A DNA stretch of 64,000 bases. Source: Prevotella sp. UBA2725 (GTDB lineage: Bacteria > Bacteroidota > Bacteroidia > Bacteroidales > Bacteroidaceae). Where the stretch lies: the NCBI GenBank assembly GCA_002353825.1, contig DEKJ01000017.1, forward strand, positions 76,287 to 140,286, read 5' to 3'. Below, piece after piece: positions 18,810 through 26,750 of the stretch (the stretch's first letter is position 1; the number at the start of each line of letters is the position of its first letter). The notes under the pieces are model-generated. The model saw nothing but the letters and a program-made list of their open reading frames with translations, searched no databases and was not told where the DNA came from. Both the position numbers and the translations under genes were made by a program.

Positions 18810-21278
18810 TTAATCCACCTTGATGTTCATCTCTTTCTTCAACCCCTTCGCCTTGTCTCTTACAACCAATCGGATGATGCCTCGCTTGTCTCCCGCCTTC
18901 ACAGTGACGACAAGCTTGCCATTGAAGAGCTTCATCGTGGGTTTCGTGAACGACTCCAACGACGTGGCATTGCCATTGCAGATTGCTTGGAAGGCTCCGG
19001 CACCACTGACCTCCACATTGATGCGGTCGTCAGCCTGAGGCAGTTCAGTGCCGTTCTTGTCCACCAGCGACACGGTGACATAAGCGAGGTCGTCAACTCC
19101 CTTCTTCAGCACTGTGCGGTCAGCCTCAAGCTTCAGCGCCTTCGCCTCACCCGCAGTTTTGATGGTTGTCTCCGCAGCAGCATTGCCCTGAGCATCGTAA
19201 GCCACGACCTTCAGTTCGCCCGGCTCATATTTTACATCCGGCCACATCAGACGGTAACGCGTGGCATAGCGCTCAGCCTCCTCCGGAGTCGTTGGGTCTT
19301 TCCACGACTTCTGAGCCGGATGCGACTCGAGACGCACTGTAGTGTCTTTCTTCACCCTACCCTGCGACTTGCCGTTGACAAAGAGCTCAGCCTCGGGATA
19401 ATCGGTGTAGACGAAGACGGGTGTCACCTGACCCTCGCGACCGGGCCACGTCCAGTGAGGCAGGATATGCAGCGTATGCGCCTTCTTGTTCCACACCGAG
19501 CGATAGAGGTAATAGCGGTCCTTGGGCAGACCGGCGAGATCCATGATGCCGAAGTAGGAGCTGCGGCTCGGCCAATACTCATCGTAAGGCGTGGGCTCAC
19601 CGAGATAATCGTAACCCGTCCACACAAACTGACCGATGGTATAAGGCTTGTCCTCCATTGCCATAAAGTCCTGCTCGGGAAGGTTACTCCAGGAGCACCA
19701 CTGCGTGTCATAGCTCGTGCACTGTCCGTCCTTATCCTCCGGTGCCACACCCCACTTGACGGGGAACTTATACACACCACGGCTGCTCACCGTCGAAGCA
19801 GTCTCGGAACCTAAGAGGAAACCTTTAGGGAGTTGTTTAATATTTTTGTCATATTTATACACACGGTAGTTGAATCCGGAGATATCCATCACCTGAGCGA
19901 AGCCCGACTTCAGAGCATCCTCTGCCCTATCCATGCCCTGGGTCACGGGGCGTGTGGGGTCGAGCTTATGGCAGAGGTTCTGCAGGTGCTCTGCGATGAT
20001 TCTGCCCTCATAACTCCATTGCTCGGGAATCTCATTGCCAATACTCCACATGACGATAGATGGGTGGTTGCGGTTGGCCTCCACGAGCGCCGTGATATCC
20101 TTGTCGCTCCAGTCCTTGAAGAAGCGGGCATAACCGTTCTTACACTTAGGATAGATCCACATATCGAAACTCTCGGCCATGACCATCATGCCGAGGGAGT
20201 CGCACACATCCATCTGCATCTGCGAAGGAAGGTTATGCGAAGTACGGATGGCATCGCAGCCCATATCTTTCAACTGCTTGATCTGTCGGATGAGGGCGGC
20301 CTTGTTCACGGCAGCACCGAGCGGACCAAGGTCATGGTGGAGACAGACGCCCTGAATCTTACGGCTCACGCCATTGAGCTGAAAGCCGCGGATGGAGTCG
20401 ACCTTCACTGTCCGCACGCCGAAACGCATGGAGAGGTTGTCCAGTTCTTTGCCATTATCATCCAACAAAGAAAGCTTCAAGGTATAGAGGTTCGGGGTCT
20501 CGGGCGTCCACCACTTAGCGTTTTTTACGGGGAAGCCACCGGAGAAGCACTCCCCTTGCACATTAAACTTAGAGTCCTTAATGAGCACGTCACCCGTCTC
20601 ATTGTCAATGACCGACATCATCAGCGTTCCTCGGAAGTCCTTCGAGGCTCCTGCAAGGATTGTACGGAAATCCATCAGTGCTCTATCGCGATAGATACGT
20701 GGCTGCGTTCTGATGGAAGTCTTCCACGGATCGAGATGCACCTTGCTCGTCGTAACCAAGGTCACAGGGCGATAGAGCCCGGCACCCGGATACCAGCGGC
20801 TGCTCTCCTCCATATTATGCAGCGAGACGTCGATGCGGTTGTTGCCCTTAACAATATAAGGTGTGATATCGACCTTGAAAGGCGTGTAGCCATAAGCCCA
20901 CTGCCCGGCCAACTTCCCATTGACATAGACCTTCGGCTCTGCCATGGCACCGTCGAGGTCGAGCTCCACATGCCGGTTTTCCACATTATTTATATATAGA
21001 GAAGTGGTGTAATAGCCTTTTCCTATCCAGGGCAGCGCTCCGGAGCGTCCACTCTTCTCTGTCTTCTGCTTCTCACCGTTCTGCTCAATGGCGACCAACT
21101 GCAAGTCCCATTTCTTGTCGAATGGCCCGCTGATGGCCCAGTCGTGCGGCACCGTCACCGACTGCCAGTGAATACTGTCGCGAGAGAACTGCCAATGCTT
21201 GATATTTACAACAGATCTTCCCTCTGCCGATAACAACAGAGGAAGGAAGAGAAGAAGAAAAAGACAAAATTTGCGCAT
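18810..21278 (-). CDS. Glycoside hydrolase family 2 enzyme (beta-galactosidase-like)
   Basis: This 822-residue secreted enzyme has a signal peptide (about residues 1-18), a GH2 sugar-binding domain (about 22-180), an Ig-like domain (180-295), a TIM barrel (about 296-600) and C-terminal beta domains (DUF4982-like, then an Ig-like domain, about 600-822). The acid/base is probably E416 in MWSIGNE and the nucleophile E492 in GSETAS. Family members cleave beta-galactosides, beta-glucuronides or beta-mannosides; the substrate cannot be read here. No SusC/D genes adjoin it. It stands alone between two palindromic repeat elements. Confidence 0.88.
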   Translation of the reverse strand: MRKFCLFLLLFLPLLLSAEGRSVVNIKHWQFSRDSIHWQSVTVPHDWAISGPFDKKWDLQLVAIEQNGEKQKTEKSGRSGALPWIGKGYYTTSLYINNVENRHVELDLDGAMAEPKVYVNGKLAGQWAYGYTPFKVDITPYIVKGNNRIDVSLHNMEESSRWYPGAGLYRPVTLVTTSKVHLDPWKTSIRTQPRIYRDRALMDFRTILAGASKDFRGTLMMSVIDNETGDVLIKDSKFNVQGECFSGGFPVKNAKWWTPETPNLYTLKLSLLDDNGKELDNLSMRFGVRTVKVDSIRGFQLNGVSRKIQGVCLHHDLGPLGAAVNKAALIRQIKQLKDMGCDAIRTSHNLPSQMQMDVCDSLGMMVMAESFDMWIYPKCKNGYARFFKDWSDKDITALVEANRNHPSIVMWSIGNEIPEQWSYEGRIIAEHLQNLCHKLDPTRPVTQGMDRAEDALKSGFAQVMDISGFNYRVYKYDKNIKQLPKGFLLGSETASTVSSRGVYKFPVKWGVAPEDKDGQCTSYDTQWCSWSNLPEQDFMAMEDKPYTIGQFVWTGYDYLGEPTPYDEYWPSRSSYFGIMDLAGLPKDRYYLYRSVWNKKAHTLHILPHWTWPGREGQVTPVFVYTDYPEAELFVNGKSQGRVKKDTTVRLESHPAQKSWKDPTTPEEAERYATRYRLMWPDVKYEPGELKVVAYDAQGNAAAETTIKTAGEAKALKLEADRTVLKKGVDDLAYVTVSLVDKNGTELPQADDRINVEVSGAGAFQAICNGNATSLESFTKPTMKLFNGKLVVTVKAGDKRGIIRLVVRDKAKGLKKEMNIKVD

Positions 21279-21343
21279 ATTGATTAATTATTATTGATTC
21301 ATTATTCGTTGTGCTCTTTCAGTTTAGGGCTGATAATAGCACC

Positions 21344-21637
21344 CAGCCTCGGAGAGGCTGAATTTTACATAACCCCAGACTAAAGGAGCGGTAGCGACTG
21401 CAGTCTGGGGATGTTTGGGTGAGGACTTATTGGGCTAATTTTCTGCCTCGGAGAGGCAGACTGCACGGTAGTGCGCAATGTCTTTAATGGTTATCATACG
21501 CCAACATAGCGCGCCACGGCGCATTCAGCCTCTCCGAGGCTGGGAATCAATTCATTCTGTTGCAGCCCCAATCCCCAGACTGCGGTCGCTCCGCTCCCTT
21601 AGTCTGGGGTTATGAATAGTGTGCCTCTCCGAGGCAC
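21344..21637. repeat. Large nested palindromic element, copy 2
   Basis: It starts with CAGCCTCGGAGAGGCTG and ends with GTGCCTCTCCGAGGCAC. Inside are CCCCAGACT...AGTCTGGGG hairpins in both halves and a central TGCCTCGGAGAGGCAGACTG...GCGCAATG part. It shares this order and most words with copy 3 at 54122-54391. The flanks 21279-21343 and 21638-21765 hold nothing I recognise. Confidence 0.85.
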
Positions 21638-21765
21638 TGATCAACTTGAGGCATACCATTAACACCCAACACCCCTCACTTACCACCCATAAAGGGGTTT
21701 TCGCTTGCAAAAATAATGGAAATAAATGAATTTTCAAAGATTTTTGAATTTTCTTCGTCAAATAT

Positions 21766-21796
21766 TTTGTTATGTCGCAAAAAGGCCTTATCTTTG
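21766..21796 (+). promoter_or_regulatory. Perfect Bacteroidetes promoter without a known gene
   Basis: TTTG (21766-21769), 19 bases, TATCTTTG (21789-21796) match the consensus exactly on the plus strand. Transcription would start near 21803 and run into a 42-codon reading frame and then two 22-base repeat arrays, antisense to nothing annotated. Confidence 0.65.
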
Positions 21797-21830
21797 CCAA
21801 CGTTATCCTGAAAACAATCTTTTTACCTTA

Positions 21831-21959
21831 ATGGAACTGATACCTATTGAAGATTTGGAGCGGTGGCCTGTGAAGGTGATCGCTTTTTTTATGCCCTATA
21901 ATTTCCACTCTCTTATAGTTATATTGTTATCTTCCGTCGAACGACGGAAGATTGTTTGA
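21831..21959 (+). CDS. Possible 42-residue protein or gene remnant
   Basis: This short frame begins MELIPIEDLERWPVKVIAFF about 28 bases after a predicted transcription start, and it ends inside the first unit of a 22-base repeat array. A hydrophobic stretch lies at about residues 15-34. I recognise no family. It could be a small membrane peptide or the 5' remnant of a gene whose remainder was lost. The promoter ahead of it is its only support. Confidence 0.3.
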   Translation: MELIPIEDLERWPVKVIAFFMPYNFHSLIVILLSSVERRKIV

Positions 21960-22038
21960 CGTTCGACAAACGATTGTCTGACGTTCGACAAACAATTGTT
22001 CGACGTTCGACAAACAATTGTTCGACGTTCGACGAACA
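21951..22038. repeat. Tandem array, four 22-base units (type A)
   Basis: Four units of exactly 22 bases with the core TTGTTCGACGTTCGACAA run head to tail, each differing by one to four bases, and a partial fifth follows. Each unit contains GACGTTCGAC and is close to a palindrome. A 9-base hairpin (CTTCCGTCG/CGACGGAAG, 21931-21950) precedes the array. Confidence 0.9.
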
Positions 22039-22063
22039 ATTGGCCGACACGTGACTCATATTG

Positions 22064-22151
22064 AGATTTCAATAACAATCGACGAATGATTTCACTGAAA
22101 ACGCGAAATGATTCCACTGAAATCGCAATATGATTTTAGTGGAAACAAAAG
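22064..22151. repeat. Tandem array, 22-base units (type B)
   Basis: Three clear units and one degenerate one, again at a 22-base step, share the core ATGATTTCACTGAAA. The sequence is unrelated to the type A array 25 bases to the left, yet the period is the same. It lies in the 970-base gap between the GH2 gene and ilvC. Confidence 0.75.
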
Positions 22152-22247
22152 GCGAATAATATAGAAAGACAAAAAAGCCTTTCCCCACATTAGCGAGGAA
22201 AGGCCATTTATATTAAGAATAAATATTCTTCTTAAACGAGCGAACAA

Positions 22248-23291
22248 TTAGTTGTTCTCAGGACGGAGCTTACGGACAGTCTCGCCAGCGCGCCACATCT
22301 CCATGTCGTGCATAGCCTTGAGCTCTGCGTTCAGCTTCTCACGGTAGTCAGGCTGAGAGTTCTTGTCGATAGAGATCTGAGCCTCGTTGCCGCTCTCCAC
22401 AGAAGCATACAACCACTCCATGACAGGCAGGCAAGCAGCCTTGAAGCGAGGACGCCAGTCGAGAGCACCGCGCTGAGCGGTTGTAGAGCAGTTAGCATAC
22501 ATCCAGTCCATACCCTTCTCACCAAACAGCGGGCACAGGCTCTGTGTGAACTCCTCAACGGTCTCGTTGAAAGCCTCCGAAGGAGAGTGTCCATGTTCAC
22601 GGAGCACCTGATACTGAGCCTCGAACAGGCCTTCGATAGCACCCATCAGTGAACCACGCTCACCGGTCAGGTCAGAAGTAGCCTCCTTGTTGAATGTTGT
22701 CTCGAACAGATAGCCAGAACCGATACCTACGCCCATAGCCAGTGTCTTGTCCTTAGCGTGACCAGAAGCATCCTGGTAAACAGCATAGCTGGAGTTGATA
22801 CCACGGCCCTCAAGGAACAGTGTACGCAGAGACGTACCGGAACCCTTAGGAGCAACCATGATCACATCGATATCCTTTGGAGGAACCACACCGGTACGGT
22901 TGTTCCAGTTGATAGCGAAACCGTGGCTGTAATACAGCGTCTTACCCTTGGTAAGGAACGGCTTGATCTTCGGCCACTGTGCGATCTGACCAGCATCAGA
23001 GAGCAGCATAGCGATGACGGTACCCTTCTCTGCAGCCTCCTCAATGGAGAACAGTGTCTTACCGGGAACCCAACCATCAGCAACAGCCTTGTCATAGCTG
23101 CGGCCCTTACGCTGACCAACAATTACATTGAAACCGTTATCGCGAAGATTGCCGGCCTGACCAGGACCCTGAATACCGTAGCCAATGACAGCAATCGTCT
23201 CATTCTTCAGTACTTCACGTGCTTTCTCTAATGTGAACTCCTCTCTTGTGACGATGTTCTCTTCAACGCCACCAAAATTCATTTTTGGCAT
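22248..23291 (-). CDS. ilvC: Ketol-acid reductoisomerase
   Basis: This 347-residue enzyme converts acetolactate and acetohydroxybutyrate to dihydroxy acids with NAD(P)H, the second step of branched-chain amino-acid synthesis. The Rossmann loop is IGYGIQGPGQAGNLRDNG (near residues 36-53). The acid-rich metal site in the KARI domain (DLTGERGSLMGAIEGLFEAQY) is present. It closes the ilv cluster but also has a promoter-like sequence of its own in the 115-base gap after the thioesterase gene. Confidence 0.95.
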   Translation of the reverse strand: MPKMNFGGVEENIVTREEFTLEKAREVLKNETIAVIGYGIQGPGQAGNLRDNGFNVIVGQRKGRSYDKAVADGWVPGKTLFSIEEAAEKGTVIAMLLSDAGQIAQWPKIKPFLTKGKTLYYSHGFAINWNNRTGVVPPKDIDVIMVAPKGSGTSLRTLFLEGRGINSSYAVYQDASGHAKDKTLAMGVGIGSGYLFETTFNKEATSDLTGERGSLMGAIEGLFEAQYQVLREHGHSPSEAFNETVEEFTQSLCPLFGEKGMDWMYANCSTTAQRGALDWRPRFKAACLPVMEWLYASVESGNEAQISIDKNSQPDYREKLNAELKAMHDMEMWRAGETVRKLRPENN

Positions 23292-23366
23292 AATATAACT
23301 ACTTTAGTAAAACGTGTATAAATCTATTTCTTGTTATAATCTCTGAGGTGGTTCTTTTATTGAGTG

Positions 23367-23398
23367 CAAAGGTATCAATTCTATATGTAACGACCAAA
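23367..23398 (-). promoter_or_regulatory. Likely internal promoter of ilvC
   Basis: On the minus strand TTTG (23398-23395), 20 bases, TACCTTTG (23374-23367) fit the Bacteroidetes promoter. Separate control of ilvC, as in other bacteria, is possible. Confidence 0.65.
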
Positions 23399-23406
23399 TT
23401 TTTCTT

Positions 23407-24204
23407 TCAATCTTTTACAAATTTAACCTTACACCTTACGATTTCGACCTCTTTGCTTTTTTCTGCAGGTGATTCTTTCGTCATTCTGACAACATATTCG
23501 TCTTCCTCTTCCGTGCTGATAGTCTGCTTCTTATAGAGGCAGAGCGTATCTCCTGCATGAGACTCAGCGACATAGGCGATGTCGATACGCTTCAGACGGT
23601 GCGACTTATAATAGTCGAGACTGAAAAGGTCGAGCACATGATCGATATATTTGACCGAATTGACGTGTCCGTTGATGTCCACATCATTATATTGTGCAAC
23701 AACCTTGCGAGCGAGCTCGAGGTCATGACCCAAGACTACTCTCGAAGGCGGAGCGATAGGACAAGGCTTGTCAGTCTCAATATATTTTGCCAGAAGTCCG
23801 TCTTTGATCGTGAAGATGTCGGCAGGCTGACGGGTATCGGTGTCGATCATCGCCCAGATACTGCGGCCATAGGCATATGCCTTACTGCCATCGGGACTCG
23901 ACACCGCAAAGTTACGACTCGTAAAGAACTTCTTTGCAGCCTCCACCCACGTCTCACCGATGACCTTGTCGTAGGCTTTCGGCATGTCGAGAATCTCAAT
24001 GGCGAAGCGCGAGAGCACCCATGTACGATGACTGAGGTTGAGCTCTGCTACGCCATAGCCACGGTCGCCACTGTGATAATCGGCGGCATTGAGCATGCCG
24101 TTGCCTAAGTGGCCGGGGAAGAGGTGGCTGCTGAAGTCGCAGTGGAACGGCTCCACCATGAACTCGTAGCTGCCAACTTTCGGCAAAAGCTCGTTACTTG
24201 TCAT
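23407..24204 (-). CDS. Acyl-ACP thioesterase
   Basis: This 265-residue protein has the double hot-dog fold of the FatA/FatB-type thioesterases, which release fatty acids from acyl carrier protein. Family features are the N-terminal FHCDFSSHLFPGHLGNGMLNAADYHS part and the second-domain NDVDINGHVNSVKYIDHVLD motif, whose Asn and His belong to the proposed catalytic set. I choose the ATG at 24204 (MTSNELLP), which overlaps the ilvN stop by 11 bases, rather than an ATG 33 bases further upstream inside ilvN. The overlap suggests coupling to branched-chain amino-acid synthesis. Confidence 0.87.
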   Translation of the reverse strand: MTSNELLPKVGSYEFMVEPFHCDFSSHLFPGHLGNGMLNAADYHSGDRGYGVAELNLSHRTWVLSRFAIEILDMPKAYDKVIGETWVEAAKKFFTSRNFAVSSPDGSKAYAYGRSIWAMIDTDTRQPADIFTIKDGLLAKYIETDKPCPIAPPSRVVLGHDLELARKVVAQYNDVDINGHVNSVKYIDHVLDLFSLDYYKSHRLKRIDIAYVAESHAGDTLCLYKKQTISTEEEDEYVVRMTKESPAEKSKEVEIVRCKVKFVKD

Positions 24205-24724
24205 GCTCCTCCAAGAGTTTAGATACCGGCTCCTCAAAACTACGGGTCACAGCGATACGGCCAGAGCGCGTGTATTGCAGCAGACAGTTGTAACTGTTCA
24301 GTTTCGAATAGAGATCTGTGATATCATCGGTCAGACCGGCAAGCAGCACCGTGGCATAAGTGGGGTTGACCTCCATCATGCGGGCGTTGTGGCGGCGGAT
24401 GGTGCGAGAGACCTCGGGATTGTCGAGGAGCACGGGCGTGGAAATCTTATAGAGAGCGACCTCATGGATGAAGATCTGATCATCAGTGTAGTAGTCGCAC
24501 TTGATGACATTGATCTTCTTCTCTATCTGCTTCTTGATTTTCAGAATCTGATCGGGGTCACTCCAGCAGGTGATGGTGTACTTATGGATGCCATCGATAC
24601 TTGAAGCCGACACATTCAGACTCTCGATATTCACCTGGCGACGGGTAAAGACACTGGTGATCTCATTGAGGATACCCGCCACGTTCTCACTATATACTAA
24701 TAATGTATAAAATGTATCTTCCAT
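24194..24724 (-). CDS. ilvN: Acetolactate synthase small (regulatory) subunit
   Basis: This 176-residue protein has an N-terminal ACT domain (about residues 5-80; YSENVAGILNEITSVFTRRQVNIESLNVS) that would bind valine or another branched-chain amino acid for feedback inhibition. A C-terminal domain binds the catalytic subunit. It follows ilvB by 31 bases and overlaps the thioesterase start. Confidence 0.93.
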   Translation of the reverse strand: MEDTFYTLLVYSENVAGILNEITSVFTRRQVNIESLNVSASSIDGIHKYTITCWSDPDQILKIKKQIEKKINVIKCDYYTDDQIFIHEVALYKISTPVLLDNPEVSRTIRRHNARMMEVNPTYATVLLAGLTDDITDLYSKLNSYNCLLQYTRSGRIAVTRSFEEPVSKLLEEHDK

Positions 24725-24755
24725 ATCAATAATAATTCAGTGTAGTGGTAAAATT

Positions 24756-26627
24756 TTAGATATCCAAATGGAGTTGCATCTCATCAATAGAGCTGCCCGG
24801 TGTCACCATCGGCGTCACGTTCTCTTCTTCCTTGACAGCGCACTCGAGGATGTAAGGGCCATCGGTAGCCACCATCTTTTCGACCTTGGCCTTGAGATCG
24901 TCACGATCGATCACCACATCATAAGCGATGCCATAACCTTTTGCTATCTCTTCGTAGTGTGGGTTGAGCATATAAGTGAAGGAGCGGCGGTGATTGTACA
25001 TCAGATCCTGCCACTGGCGCACATTGCCAAGGTAATGGTTGTTGAGCAGAATGATCTTCACGGGAGCCTGCTGCTCCATGATGGTACCGAGCTCCTCAAT
25101 ACACATCTGGAACGAACCGTCACCGGTGAAGAGCACCACCTGACGGTCGGGAGCACCGAACGTGGCTCCGATAGCTGCGGGCAAGCCAAAGCCCATCGTG
25201 CCGAAGCCGCCACTGCTGACGATGCTGCGGTCTTTCTCAAACTTAAAGTAACGGCAAGAGAACATCTGATGCAGTCCTACGTCATTGCACATCACTGCCT
25301 CGCCTTTCGTTGCCTCTGCCACGGCGTTGATAACCTCACCCATGAGCAGCGGACCTTCCTTGGGATGAATGGCGGGGTCGATGACCTCACGCTTCTCCTC
25401 TTCATAGAGCGGCTTGAAAGAAGCGATCCACTGCTTGTGCTCATTGGGATGAACCAATGCAGTGATCTTTGCTAGACTCTCTTTACAGTCTCCGACAACA
25501 GCCACATCGGTCTTCACGTTCTTGTCAATCTCTGAGGGATCGATATCGAGGTGAATAATCTTTGCCTGCTTGGCATATTTATCGAGTCGCCCCGTGACAC
25601 GGTCAGAGAAGCGCATACCGATAGCAATCAGCACATCGCATTCCTGCTCCTTGATGTTCGGAGCATAGTTGCCATGCATTCCGAGCATACCCATATCCAA
25701 TGGATGGTCAGAAGGCAGAGCGGAGAGACCGAGCAGCGTACGGGCTGCGGGGATGTCGGCTTTCTCCAAGAACTCGCGGAGCTCCTTCTGAGCGCCACCT
25801 ATCTCTACACCGTGACCGACGAGGGCAAACGGTTTCTTGGCGTTGTTGATAAGCTCAGCGGCAGCCTTCACAGCATCGTCACTGATCTTCGGATAAGGAT
25901 TGTAAGAGCGCACGCCATCAGCCTTGCCCGGCATCCACTTAGCCTTGCCGACCTGTGCATTGCGCGGGAAGTCGAGCACCACGGGACCGGGGCGGCCGCT
26001 CTTGGCGATATAGAATGCACGGTTCACTGCCCATGCCACATCCTCCGGACGACGGATCTGATAGCTCCACTTCGTGATAGGCTGCGCCATATCCACGAGG
26101 TCAACCTCCTGGAAGGCATCGGTACCGAGTGAGCGCACGCCTACCTGACCGGCGATGACGACGATTGGAATAGAATCCATCATGGCATCGGCCACACCTG
26201 TGAGGGTGTTAGTGGCACCAGGACCCGAAGTAACGATAGCCACTCCGACCTTACCACTCGTACGTGCAAAACCTTCAGCAGCATGGGCAGCTCCCTGCTC
26301 GTGACGCACGAGGACATGTTTAAACCATGGGTCTTTCTTGTGGGTATAGGTATAGAGAGCGTCGTAGACTGGCATGATGGCACCACCGGGATATCCGAAG
26401 ATCGTCTTCACATCTTCCTGGTAGAGGGCGCGCATCAGGATCTCAGCACCGCTGACCTCTTCCCCGATTTTCACACCGGACCAAGGGGCAATGGGCTCAG
26501 AGCTAATGGCCCCACCCCTACTGGCCCCACCCTTTAATTCCCTCCCCCATCCAGGGGAGGGATTAGAATGCTTCTCGGGCGAAAGAGCATTATCTTTGCT
26601 TTGTATGTTATTTTGATTGTTATCCAT
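24756..26627 (-). CDS. ilvB: Acetolactate synthase large (catalytic) subunit
   Basis: This 623-residue ThDP enzyme condenses pyruvate with pyruvate or 2-oxobutyrate. It has the usual three domains: a Pyr domain with GYPGGAIMPVYDAL and the catalytic Glu in RHEQGAAHAAEG, a central FAD domain, and a PP domain with the GDGSF metal motif. The odd part is the first 57 residues: residues 21-40 (SNPSPGWGRE...SRGGA) are encoded by one end of a GC-rich inverted-repeat element found elsewhere as plain intergenic DNA. Conserved sequence begins only at about residue 58 (EVSGAEILMRAL). A GTG at about codon 52 is an alternative start. Confidence 0.93.
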   Translation of the reverse strand: MDNNQNNIQSKDNALSPEKHSNPSPGWGRELKGGASRGGAISSEPIAPWSGVKIGEEVSGAEILMRALYQEDVKTIFGYPGGAIMPVYDALYTYTHKKDPWFKHVLVRHEQGAAHAAEGFARTSGKVGVAIVTSGPGATNTLTGVADAMMDSIPIVVIAGQVGVRSLGTDAFQEVDLVDMAQPITKWSYQIRRPEDVAWAVNRAFYIAKSGRPGPVVLDFPRNAQVGKAKWMPGKADGVRSYNPYPKISDDAVKAAAELINNAKKPFALVGHGVEIGGAQKELREFLEKADIPAARTLLGLSALPSDHPLDMGMLGMHGNYAPNIKEQECDVLIAIGMRFSDRVTGRLDKYAKQAKIIHLDIDPSEIDKNVKTDVAVVGDCKESLAKITALVHPNEHKQWIASFKPLYEEEKREVIDPAIHPKEGPLLMGEVINAVAEATKGEAVMCNDVGLHQMFSCRYFKFEKDRSIVSSGGFGTMGFGLPAAIGATFGAPDRQVVLFTGDGSFQMCIEELGTIMEQQAPVKIILLNNHYLGNVRQWQDLMYNHRRSFTYMLNPHYEEIAKGYGIAYDVVIDRDDLKAKVEKMVATDGPYILECAVKEEENVTPMVTPGSSIDEMQLHLDI

Positions 26628-26748
26628 AATGAAAGAACTATTTGCAAATAAATATTTTTATTATCCACACCATTCCCAACCATAGTTCCTACGGTGGTAA
26701 TCTTTCCCCTCCCCTGGATGGGGGAGGGGCGGGGGTGGGGCCGTTAGT
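26508..26748. repeat. GC-rich inverted-repeat element holding the ilvB start
   Basis: The left end (26508-26571) reads GGCCCCACCCC...CTCCCCCATCCAGGGGAGGG-ATTAGAATGC. The right end (26686-26748) reads TTCCTACGGTGGTAATC...CCCTCCCCTGGATGGGGGAGGGGCGGGGGTGGGGCC, an imperfect inverted copy. It stops three bases short of the ilvD stop codon (26751). The ilvB start codon (26627) lies in the middle. The same end structures bound 62364-62619. Confidence 0.85.
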
Positions 26749-26750
26749 TT

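Noticed and set aside
21951..22151. Short tandem units that could be taken for a CRISPR array or plasmid iterons
   Set aside because: Units abut with no unique spacers, there are no cas genes, and there is no replication initiator gene nearby, so neither reading is supported.
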